A DNA stretch of 64,000 bases. Origin: Alnus glutinosa (lineage: Eukaryota > Streptophyta > Magnoliopsida > Fagales > Betulaceae). Of the stretch, positions 32,215-44,200 are shown in pieces. The first letter of the stretch is position 1, and the number at the start of each line of letters is the position of its first letter. The notes under the pieces were generated by a model. The model was not told the DNA's origin. It searched no databases and worked only from the letters and a program-made list of their open reading frames with translations. A program made the translations under genes and the position numbers. The stretch lies in assembly GCF_958979055.1 (NCBI RefSeq), contig NC_084894.1:4221001-4285000 (forward strand), in the 5' to 3' direction.

Positions 32215-33994
32215 TCAAAAACTAATGGTGCGAGAGGATAATAGAAGTCGAAATGAAACTGTTAGAAATAGGCATATGAGCATACAAATATGAGACAGAT
32301 GGACCCGTATACAGAGGGAGAGAGAGAGAGAGATTTATGCGAAACAAACACGAGCGACATGCATGGATCTTCAGCTGCACTAGTTAAAAGAAACTACAAC
32401 ACAGCTATTCATCTAAAAATAATAACAATAAAAAAACAACAGCTGACAATACTAAAGAAAAAAGATACGGAGACCAAATCAAAGACCAACAAAATAAAAC
32501 TATTTATGCAACAATCCATTCTATAGCCACGGACAATATCCTCAACATACAAGGAGGGCGTGAAAGCTGCCAGTAATACTGGTTGTAGCGACCATGATTG
32601 AAATTTGCAAGTGTCATGGACGGGATCCGAAAGGTTGTGTTAAGGAACTTTAAAAGTGCTTTTATTTTTTATTTTTTTAGAACATGTACGTAGCATGTGC
32701 TACTATATATTGCTAAAAAAAGCTCGAAAGCTTACATAATGAGCTAGAGGTACAAGATCTCGGTACTCTAAGTCAGAAGGATCTGATTTAAAAAACAGCT
32801 GTCAGAGCAGTAATATCAAATCTTATCAGAATTACATTTGAGTCTCTCTTACATTAACGTTCACTCTCAAATAAAAGAGGGCCGGTCTAGCATCTAGCCA
32901 ACAAAAATTTAAATAAAATTTGAGTAATACACAGACAGACTATACTGGAGAAATAATAGGAATATACAACACAAAGTAGAAAAAACCCAAAAAATAATTG
33001 CCGACAGAAAGGAGAGCAGCGGGTTCCACCAGTGACGGCGGCGTGTGGAGGACACGCGCTGTCATTTGTACCACCTAGCCGTAGATCGACCACCGTAGAC
33101 CCCCATCCAACACTGTGCACGGCCAGATAAGGCGGAATGTGGCCGACACACGCGCCAGACACCGACGATCAACATGGCCTGAGCTTCCGGCAGCTGGAGT
33201 GGACGGCAATGGGGAACGCGGCTGAGGGGCGTGTGTCATGGAATAAACAACGGAGTTGTATAGATTTGGCTCCAAAGATGAAGAAGAAATTTTGAAAAAA
33301 CCGGCCAAACAACCACTGTTAAACAACACGAACACCGCCACACCCTAAGCTGGAGCACCTAGTTTTGAACTTTCCTGCCATAAACAAAAGAAAGAGAAAG
33401 AAAAAACACAAATACAAGCCTCCATTAGCCTAACAAGGCTAAGGGAACAAAAGCTTTACAGCCTTAAAAGTTGGAAGAAATCTAGCCTCCATTGAGAAAA
33501 ACTCATAGAGGAAACAAAAACCTTAGTCCAAGTGGACTAAGGGACAAAATAGGAGTGGGAGGAGGGGGGCTGGCCTCCCTCCCCCGGCAAACGACAATCG
33601 CTTTCTTTTTCTCTCTTTCTCTCTCCTCTCAGGTTAGTTGTTAGAGAGAGGCTTTTGAACTGGAAAAACCTTGACAAAAAAGTACTTTTAATACATAAAA
33701 AAAACTCTAGCAAGCAAAAATAGACCCGTTTGGTTAAAAAACAACGGGTTTTTTTTTTTTCTCTCTCTCTCTCTCTTAAAAAGTCCAAAACTGCGTGTTA
33801 AAGATAGCTTGAAAATGTAGCTTTTTTTTTTTTTTTTTTTTTTTTATAAAAAAAGCTCTTTCAGGATTTTTCTATAGACTAAAGTTCTATTTTTAACCTA
33901 ATCCCAAAAGGGCTCTTAGCTTGCAGAATGAGCTGTGAAGGATAAAAAATATATCTACAAGTAGATAATGAGTCTCACCCTTGAACCGTAAAAC
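32215..33994. other. PPR 5' flank and intergenic DNA
   Basis: The PPR promoter and 5' leader lie in the first few hundred bases. A GC-rich block at about 33000-33250 stands out from AT-rich surroundings, and purine/pyrimidine-rich runs occur at 33590-33660 and 33750-33850. No gene is supported. Confidence 0.5.
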
Positions 33995-34176
33995 GAGTAA
34001 TTCTAAACGTCATACCAATGTCCCTCTTGTGTCCCTTTAAAAATGAGGTGGCTTTTAAAATCACCATGTGATCAAAATTCAATTTTGATCAATCACAAGC
34101 TCAATGGTGATTTTAAAAGCCACCTCATTTTTAGAGGGATATAAGAGGGACATGGGTATGACATGTAGCATTACTC
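33995..34176. mobile_element. Mutator-like MITE (182 bp) with 9-bp target duplication
   Basis: An almost complete hairpin: both arms carry AATGAGGTGGCTTTTAAAATC and its complement, with ends GAGTAATTCTAAACGTCATACC and, read backwards, GAGTAATGCTACATGTCATACC. An exact 9-bp repeat, ccgtaaaac, lies at 33986-33994 and 34177-34185. Confidence 0.9.
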
Positions 34177-34370
34177 CCGTAAAACATATGACAACAAAGT
34201 ATCATATCCTGAGGTCCAGATCTCGATCTAAAGTTTTCTTTGCAACAAAAAGCTCTGCTGGAAGAGAGATAGAAGACTATGGGTAAAAATCCATCGGATC
34301 TACTCGCAGAAACAAATGGCACGAGTAGCCTCTGCCGCCAGCCCATGCATGCTGTGTAGGCGCGTGTATT

Positions 34371-35225
34371 AATTTATAAACCGTAGAGGGTAAAAAAATA
34401 AAAAATCTGCAGATACATTTGCTTATGGAATCTACACGCCAGCCACAAGAGCCAACAACCAAGTAAGAAATTTATATTTCTCACCCTCAACCCACACACA
34501 AGGCATTATAGGGAAAAAAAAAATGGAAACTAAAATCAAAGTGGAAAAAATATCAGAGAAAAATATTGGAAATACAAAAGCACAAATCAAACCCCTCTAA
34601 TTCTCTCTTTAAACCAAACCTTGCTTGCGTCAAACTTTTATAGCAGATGGAAGCCAAATCTAATCAATTAGTATGACCTCTCAGTTAGTCAAGCTGTATA
34701 TATTGTGGAAAATTGTACCCTAGGCTTGGTAAGAATCGGAAGACGTGTCAGTCAAGCCGTATCTCTGCCAGGCATCAAATTCATTTTCACTCAATAGATG
34801 ATTACATAATTAGCAATGAGTGCAAGACCAACGAAAAGATGCATTTGCCTTTAATGTACATAACAGCTGCCTTTAATATGACCTGGATGAATTTATAAAC
34901 CGTAGAGGGGGGGAAAAAAAAAAAAAAAAAAAAAATCTGCAGATACATTTGCTTATGGAATTTACACGGCAGCCACAAGAGCCAGCAACCTACTAAGAAT
35001 TTACACTTCGCACCCTCAACCCCAACACAAGGCACATATAGGGAAAAAATGGAAACTAAAATCAAGTTGAAAAAATAGCGGAAATACAAAAACACAATCA
35101 AACCCCTCTAATTCTCTCCTTATACCAAACCTTGCTTCCCTCAAACTTGTATGGCAGATGGAAGCCAAATCTAATCAATTAGTATGACCTCTCAGTAAGT
35201 CGAGCTGTATTTGTGGAAAATATCG
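34371..35225 (+). repeat. Two-copy direct duplication (offset 519 bp) beside the PRAF 3' end
   Basis: Copy 1 (34371 to about 34720) and copy 2 (34890 to about 35225) share aatttataaaccgtagaggg, ctgcagatacatttgcttat, cctctaattctctc and atctaatcaattagtatgac in the same order, with moderate divergence. The second copy runs into the 3' UTR of the PRAF gene. The spacer 34727-34889 is unique. Confidence 0.85.
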
Positions 35226-35254
35226 TTTCATTTACAGATGATTATCTTCATATG

Positions 35255-38200
35255 TCAATGCGCCAAGTCCTCGCTCCCAACGCCAACACTTGACTTGTCA
35301 ATCATGTGCACATTATATTGTTCATATACTCTTGCCCGGTTTTCTGCCCACCACTGTTCTGCTTGTTTCTCACTAAACCGCTTCCGACTGCATTCACCAT
35401 TAAAATAAGGGTTTAAATTTGTCACAGGTGGAAGATCATCATATGATCATCCTCTTCTTTCTTTCTTTTTCTTTTTTTTTAGACTTGGTATCATACATGT
35501 TGGACATCTGTGTTATCGGAAAAAATGTTGCGTATTATTTTGAATGGAAAGAAAACTGGGCTGAAGATCATGTACCTGAAGCGAACTCGCTTAAGATCCT
35601 TGACACCGCCTGGTAGGTTGGTAAGTGTAATATATACACCAGGATCATCTTGCTCAACATATTCAGATTCACCTTCTTTCATTCTGCTTCCATTTCTAGC
35701 CATTGCATCTAAATGGGTTTGTTTGTTGTGACCCGAACTTCGGTTATTGTTGTTGCTTGATCCATTAGAAAGCAACTGGCTGTTTGATCCATTTGAGTCT
35801 TGTTCTTGGAATATTGTTTGACCATTCATTCGGTCAATAGAAGCACTAGAAACTTCGTTGTAAGCAGGACTGGAGCCAAAGGAAGCAAGAGAAGGTGATT
35901 TGACGTTCCGAGCAGCTCCCACAGGCAGCCTTTCAGCCATGTCCTTCAACTATTCAGCAAAAGAAAAACAAAAAATGTTTCACCAGCTATAAAGCTCAGG
36001 TAAGAGTAACTCCATAACATTAATATCAGTTGTCTGCCCAAATTTCTGGGATCGAATTCTAGATGCAACTTAATAAATTCTTGGTGCATGGTTACAGAAG
36101 ATTATTAGTAACTAAAATAAAGCATCATGCCACATTGAACTTTTTCTTCTTTTGGCCAAAGGCATATGGTGTAGATCATATAAAGGATAATAAAGATTCC
36201 ATCAGTGTCCGATGAGAACATGAGTTCAAAATAAACCAACTAATCTATTTATAATCTCTGGTTACAAAAAACACTAGAAACATTTAAGGCCTACTTTTGC
36301 AGAACATTCAGGAAACACTAGAGGTTTAACAGTTCAAGCCTCTACTGACGTCCCAGAAAAAAACGAGTACCAAGCAGAAATACACCGTCACTTTAACCTC
36401 ATTAACACAAAAAAATAAAAATAAAATAATAATTGTTATACCTTGAGCAGGATGGTGTGACCACTTACAGCTCAACACGCTATGGAGTTTACATCAAGTG
36501 CTAGAGATAGAGAATGGAGGCACTGGTAGATCGCAACTTAACAAAAAAATAATGGCAGTAGAAAAATTATTTACAGGCTAGTGCAAAGACATTGCTGACA
36601 GATTCTGTTTACACATTAGAAAACAGCTTTTGCCAAACTGAATGCTTCTGGGGAGAGCTAAAAAGGCACCACCATATAGGCCCATTAGAACTAAGGAAAG
36701 GCATAATCTTTCTTTGATAAGTAAACAAATTTTATTAAAAGCGCAAACGCGCAACCCAAGTCGGAGTATACAAGAAAAACACCTAGCTAGAAAAAGAAAA
36801 CAAGTTGAGAAAATAATGAAAACTAAGCAGATTAAAATCTAAGGCAGCTGCCCAAAGATAAAGAGTTTTGAAAAAGAAAGACTTTAGTTCCGCTACTGTC
36901 CTATCACAATCTTCAAAACATTTATCATTTATTTCCCTCTAAAGACACCACAAAAGGCAAGCCAGAACCAACTTCCATATAGCTACACACTAAGGACTAC
37001 CTCCCAACCCTCTCCAACAAGCGAGAAGGTTTACTACTCTTCTAGGCATAACCCAAGCTAACCCAAGATGACTAAGGATAGCACTCCACAGAGCACTAGC
37101 GGACTCGAAATGGAGAAGAAGATGATTCATAGTCTTCCCACTCCTTTTACACATACAACACCAAACAACCACAATGACACTTTGTTTCCTTTGGTTATCC
37201 ATGGTTAGGATGGCTATCCAAGCAAAAAAGTCACTCTCAAGGGAACATTATGCTGCAAATACTGTTCCAAGGGAAAGGGGGCACTCTCATGAGGTACAAG
37301 GACGTTATAGAAAGATCTAACATCAAACATCTCTCTTTTGGAAGGAACCCAGTGTAGCTTGCCTTCACCTCCCTATCTCAATCTTAGAGAGCACAATAAA
37401 TTCAAAAATAAAGTAAAGACATCCATTTCCCAATCTTGAGCTGCTCTAATAAAACTTATATTCCATTGATGAGAACCACTAGATAACTCTTTTTTTCTTT
37501 TTTTTTTTGATAAATAAGATCCACTAGATATCTCCAAGTAATCTGTTACTAAAGCATCTTTTGTGCGAGCAATACTATACAAAATAGAAAAAAATAAAAA
37601 TAAAAAAAATCCTTAAGAGCCTAAACCCCACACCACAAGTCATGTCAGAATCAAATCTTTGACCCATCACCCACCTCAAAGCTAGTATGACCAAAAAAAC
37701 TCACCCTAACCTCTCTTGATATTTTTTCATACCCCCACCTCATTAAAACACCACCCACCCCGCGCGCTACCTTACTTAGTGTCCACTATGGTTCTCCATA
37801 AGGACTCTCTCTCATGCACAAAGCACCAAAGTCACTTCCCCGAAACAGCACAGTTGAACAAAAGCAAGTTTCGGACAAATGTTTTGGACAAGTTTATGGT
37901 CCAACACAATTTGGAGTAACAAACACATTGTATCCAATCTGTCCTGGCTTAGTCCTCTAAATGCTCCAGTCATTAATTTTCTTGAAATATAACACTTACA
38001 CAAACAACCATATAACTATCTACTTATCAAAAAAAAAAACAACCATATAACTATCTATAGATAGTTATACATCTTTTTTCATTTGACAACCATATACTAT
38101 AGGTGCTTGCTTGATTGTAATTATACATTTTATTTTTTTGGTTCAACAGAAGCAGATAAATTAGAATAATCACATGAAATGATAAGGGATGTTAAGAAGC

Positions 38201-41200
38201 AACAAAAGTCAATTTCTTCTTGTGGCATGTGAAGGCGCAAAAAACACTTTAATGAGGTGACTGCAAGAAAAAATAGTATTGTTGCCAGTTATGAGAAGAT
38301 ATTGGAAAAGAAAATAGGAAATATTGCAAATAATTTCATCTTTCTTTCCCTTTTCAAAAGAATCTCTTTAAGTTCAAACTGAAACAAGGCTTATATAAAA
38401 TGGACTCAATGGAAATGCTTCAGTGGGAAAAAAGAGAGAGACAGAGTACTCCCAATTGCCATGCCGAACATGACTGGTAGATTTCATTGACATGGTAATC
38501 CAAATAAACCCCAAATATTATTGTACTAATCCACCAAAAAAAAAATCCATCTTACTTGTGCAGTAAGCGACTTGATGACTTCCTTTGCTGCTTTGCATCT
38601 TGTAGTTTCCTCTTCTGCAATAGCTTTTGCGTCTTTTAGCTGTTTAGTTGTTCTTTCCATCTCAACTTCTTGAAGTTGGGCTTTGCGAGTGAGATTTTCC
38701 ACCTACAAGATAAAGATTGGTCAGGAATACTGGAAAAACATAGAACTGAGAGCAAGCATAACTTGTTAGAGCCTCGAAAATGGAATTTAAGTTACTGTAA
38801 GCTGGACTTTCAACTACGATATTTATACCTAAATAAAAGAATAAAATCAGTTCTTTATGCAAATGGTCACTTCATTACAATTTCTAAAAGTAACCTATTG
38901 TTTCAATTTGTACAATTTTCAATTATTTAACTTATTCCACCATTCAGTATACGAAGACGTGCACTGATGTCTGACATTTGTTTGAATACTTATGAAATTT
39001 ATTACATTCATTTCCCCCTGAAATTTGAAGAATCGTGACAGTGTTATGTACCATTGACCAAAAAATGAAGGAAAATAGTTTATACAAGTCATAACTTTCT
39101 TCTTTCTACTTATTGTTCAATAAGATTAGAATCAATACTCAATCATTTATGGACAAGCCATAATATATTCACATAGGCACTCCACACAGAACACGGCTCT
39201 TGTAGCTGAGTGGTATCCCTTTAATATGGAGTAGGTCTTTGGTTCAACCCATGGGACAGAATGGATATGGGCTGGGAAGAATACCCCCACAGTGTAGCCA
39301 AGATTAACTTCTAGATTAAAAAGACACATACAGAAAGATCCTGGTATCTAGATTTTTGAGAGTTGAAATATCTGATAGACCAATACCTTGTCTCTCTGTT
39401 TTTTTTATATAAATAATGTCATATCATTAAAAAGCGCAAAGGGGCGCAACCATAGTACACATGAAGTATACAAAAGTGCCTCTAATCAAAGGAAATACCT
39501 TGTCTCTCTCTTGAAACAAGGTAATCAAGACCATGTCCACAAACTAGGAAGTCTTTTTATAAACCAAAATTAAAATGTGCACGTCCATTGCAACTGGTTT
39601 GGCATCATATAAACTGTCCATGAAATTAGATCCAGCAATGTCGACCCTGCAAATTCTTTCAATCTCTAGGGCTAAGCAGCCTTGGGTATGGCTCCGACAT
39701 GTTTAAAAAAAATCCAGTGGATTAAACTAATCCAATCAATCTTAAGTATTGCTTGAATTGAGATGTTTGTAAAGTATATCTATTTTTTTAGTTGCTCTTT
39801 TGCTAAATAACTATACCTTTTTTTTTTTTTGATAAGTTAAGGAACACTTGAAAAAAAAAAAAGGAACACTTTTTTTCTCTAATGATGAATAGATTTGAGA
39901 GTAGATGTCCATTGAGTCTGCCTGAAATGAACCAGGAACAAACAATATGAATGGTAGATCTATCTATCTGAGAAACTAATATCCGTAAATAGCAACAAAG
40001 AGTACATAGAAGCAACAATAATTATACACCCACTTCATACTTTAAACAGAGACAGAGAGCCAAACCCAATTATACAAAAGGTTAAGTTCCAATGGACAAA
40101 ACAATGTCTTCAAATTCCAGAAGTCAACCCAAAACCCAAAACAGCTTAGTCAATTAGTTACCATCACAAGAGGTGGATGAGGGGTTCTAGGGGTACTCAA
40201 TTCTTGGGTTCAAATCCCATTACACTCTTGTTGCGGTGGGCAGTACTAACTCTATGGGGTTAGGGATGCTTCCATAGGCCACAGCTAGGGGGTGCTACTG
40301 CCCCCCTCCTACCCTTTTCCTCAGGAGGAAAAAAAGGGACCTGACAAAGTGTCAGTCCACCAATTCCCACTACATCAGAAGTCCACGGGTAAAAAGACGG
40401 AGATACTACAACTAAAAGAGTGAATTAACACAAGTGATTGAAAAGCAGGGAGAACTGCATACCTGTGCTCTTAATTTAATAACTTCCTGGCTAAGGCTAT
40501 CATTTGTCCTTTTAGTGTCATCCACAACGATCTTTGGTGAGGTAAGCCCTCCCAGTGTAGGTGTTGGTGTCGTTGAACGAGGTGGGCTGGGCCGCCTTGA
40601 TATTGGAGATGTTGCTCGAGAAACAATTCTTGATCCAGGAACAGAAGCTGAGAAAAACTTTTTGGATGACCCAAACACCGGATTAAAAGATTTAGCGATA
40701 CTATGTGCTCCCCACTGGGAACCACCATTAGGAATAGGTGAGACTCGACTGCTGTTAAATTCTAGTTTCTTGTTTTTCTTAGAAGATCGGCTTTCCACTT
40801 GCTTCAAGGATTCCATTGAAGAAAATCTAGCAAGTTGTGCACGGGATCTGGAATCCAACTTCTCATCTTTTTCGACGAACTCAAGTGACCCTTGATTGAT
40901 ACTACCTCTTCTGCTCACAGAAGAGTGAGATGAACCATCACTTTCAATAGCTTTCCTCAGTTTATTAAAACAATTATCACAGACACGATAAGGTTTTTTG
41001 GGATTTGGTGCCATAGAAGCCTTAAGAGACTTCTTACTGCTGCATGAATGGCAAAAAACAAGTCCACAATTGTAACAATTGTGGCGTTTTCTTTTAAAAT
41101 TAAATGGCAGGCGGCATCCAGAGCACATAGACTGGTCAACACCCGAGACCCACTTATGAAGGCAAATAGCTGCTGTAAAATTAGTACCACAGGCAATACT

Positions 41201-44200
41201 TTTCACTTGTTTATCTCTCAGAGCATCTACCAACGTTGGGGAATTTCTATCATCTGTATCCCCATGACCTAAACGACCATTTGCTCCCTTACCCCAAGTA
41301 TAGACTTCAGTTTTTGAAGTTAAAACTGCAACATGATAAGCACCACAAGCTATCTCCTCCACAATATTCTTGGATAGCTTTCCTTCAACACGAGCAGGGA
41401 GTTTTCCATCAGCTTGGGGATTCCCCAACTGGCCATAAACAGGACTGCCCATTGTATAGACATGGCCTGAGGTTGTAAGAGCAACAGTCAGACTGAGTCC
41501 ACAGACAACTCGACAAAAGTTAGGTTCAACAAGAGCAGCAACACAGGTAGGCACAAGTTTTGCTTCCTTATCGCCATGTCCAAGTCGACCTTTATCCCCA
41601 TCTCCCCAAGTAAACAGCTTTCCAGAAGAGCAGTTGCTGGAACTTGAATTCCCAACCATGACTTCAACAACAGCAGCAGTATGCCAAACACCACAGGCTG
41701 CTCGGACAGTGCGGAGCCCCTTAAGGGATTCTACTTCCCTTGGTATTGAAACACTTTTCCGATCTCCATGGCCCAGAACACCAAATGTTCCATCGCCAAA
41801 AGTAAACAATTGCCCAGAAGAGGTTACAACAGCAGTGTGCCAGGGTCCACAAGAGATAGATGAGACATGTATGCCCTCCAAGGGCCCATTTACTCTTTTC
41901 GGGATCCAGTGGCTCACTTCATTTCCATGCCCAAGAAGACCAAAATTATAGGTTCCATCACCCCATGTGTACAAATCACCAGAAAGTGTTACAGCACATG
42001 TATGGTACTCACCACAAGCTACAAGTTCAATGTTCGTATTACTTAGGGCATCAATTAGCTTTGGATGCAGAACATCAGAGTCTACTCCATGCCCAAGCCG
42101 GCCTCCAGATTCCTCCCCCCAGGAGAAAATCTCTCCTTGCTTGGTTACTAAGGCAGCATGTCGTCCACCGCAGGCAATGTCCTGGACATCAAGTACTACT
42201 GCAGATTCTAAGGCTTTAGGCAACAAAGAGTCCGTTTTGACACCAAAACCACTCCCAATTCTATGAGTTCCACCACCCAGAACACCATCCCCTATGCCTT
42301 CCCCCCAAATGAAAACATCCCCCAGGGCATCACCATCATCATGACCAGAACCTTGGCTTGATGAGCTAACAGCACTCGATAGACTAACTCTAAAAGCATC
42401 CATCGCCATTGCCTTCATGTGGCCATGTACACTATCTGAGCCTCCTGATGACAAAGAATGGACTGAACCACTAGCAGAGTCTGAAGGGAAGAAACCCTTG
42501 GGAGGTACAGCATACAATATCACATCTGATAATGCTTTATCCAGAGCATTCTTGGGGGGACTTTCATATGGACTATGAAGACGAAGGTGATCTCCGCCAT
42601 CCTAAATTAAGCACAAGAAGATTCTTGTAATTTACATCTTCAACTCAAAATAGGAAGAGAGTGTGAAACAAGATAACCATACCTTCTGTATGCTCTCATT
42701 ACTACCAAATGGAGAATTCAAAGGAGAACTTCTTCGTGTGTATGTTCTAGGACTATTTGCTTCAGAAGGAACTCCATCACTCCTTGATTCCGTTCTCCAT
42801 TTACGGTGATGACTACGTGAAATTAATGCTTTTAACCCACTAAACCATACCTCAGCTTCATCTTTATCCTTGCAAATCTGGTGAGAAGGACAGATCACAA
42901 GATCACTAAACACTTAAACAGACACAATCTTAAAGCCAGACAGATATGGCTAAGAGAGAGAGAAGCTACGTTAGAGAACCACAGGAACAAATTGTGACCA
43001 ATAATAATAATAATGGAAGGAGATAAAATTCTTACCAAATCCAGTGATCTTTCATTATATATGAGAGAAAATGACTGATACTCCTTCTCAGGCTGCGGAT
43101 ACCTTTGAAAGATTGGCTGCAAAAAATTAGGAAATTTTTAATTAGTGCAGACCAGAAAAACTTGAATGACCAAGTACGAAGCCACCACAGATGGTCAAAA
43201 GGCAAGACATAAATTCAGAGAACAGACTACAGCACAAACTGGCACACGTATGCGGACACACACAAATAAATCAAGGACATATTGCTTATAAGAAAGCACC
43301 AATATCACTTAGATCAATAAAACTTAACTGAGAAAAAGGAGGGGGAAAAAGATGACCTATATTACAACTCGAGGATATAAACAAATTTAGCATCCAGACA
43401 CAGCAAAACATGTTAGTTAAAGCATTTCTTAGTTTAGACAGCCTTATCAGTGTCCATAAGCTGACAGAGTCGACACAAACTGCTATTAATTTACAGATTC
43501 AAGATCCAAGCAAAGAAGTCTTTCAGTGATGGATAAAGAGTGAGTGACTGATGAACAGTTTTTTTTTTATAAGTAATAATTCATAAAAAAGCGCAAAGGG
43601 GCGCAACCCTAGTACACAGGAAGTATACAAAAGAGCCCCTAGTCAGAGGAAATAAACGAACATGAAAGTAAGAAATCAGCAAACGACATGCGACCCGGGC
43701 TATGCGCCGACACCCACAGATATAACATTTTTTTTTTTTGATAAGTCACCCACAGATATAACATATTAAGCACATTTCTACAAATAGCCCCAATTGTAAC
43801 CTCCACATCCTCAAAAAGCCTAGAATTAAGTGACTGATGAACAGTTCAGCCAAGAATAGGGAATAAAGTGAATGCCAGTTGAAAATAGAAGTTGGATGTT
43901 AATTATGATGAAATTTATAAATACGCAGTGGATGTTAAGTTGGGTATAGTCAATTCCAAGTTATGCTCATGTAAGTCCAGGATAGCAGTGATGATAATTT
44001 GCACTCTAAATATGTAAATCAATTAAAATATAGGATACTGGTTAAACAATAAACAATATGAGTTGCCTTAATTAAACAAATAATTTTCTAGTGCCAGAGA
44101 AGGGACAAAGAAAAAAGAGTTTGAATTATTAGATAAATGCACATCTATCTTTTACATCAGTCATCACGTTCAAGACATGCAATTACAATCTCCTAACACC

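Noticed and set aside
39811-39875. Poly-T gataagt followed by a doubled aaggaacactt around an A-run
   Set aside because: It could be another ultra-short LINE insertion or two of them, but the repeat boundaries are ambiguous in homopolymers, so it was not counted.
40157-40330. tRNA B-box-like word gggttcaaatcccat in PRAF intron 6
   Set aside because: No matching A box at the right distance and no flanking duplication.
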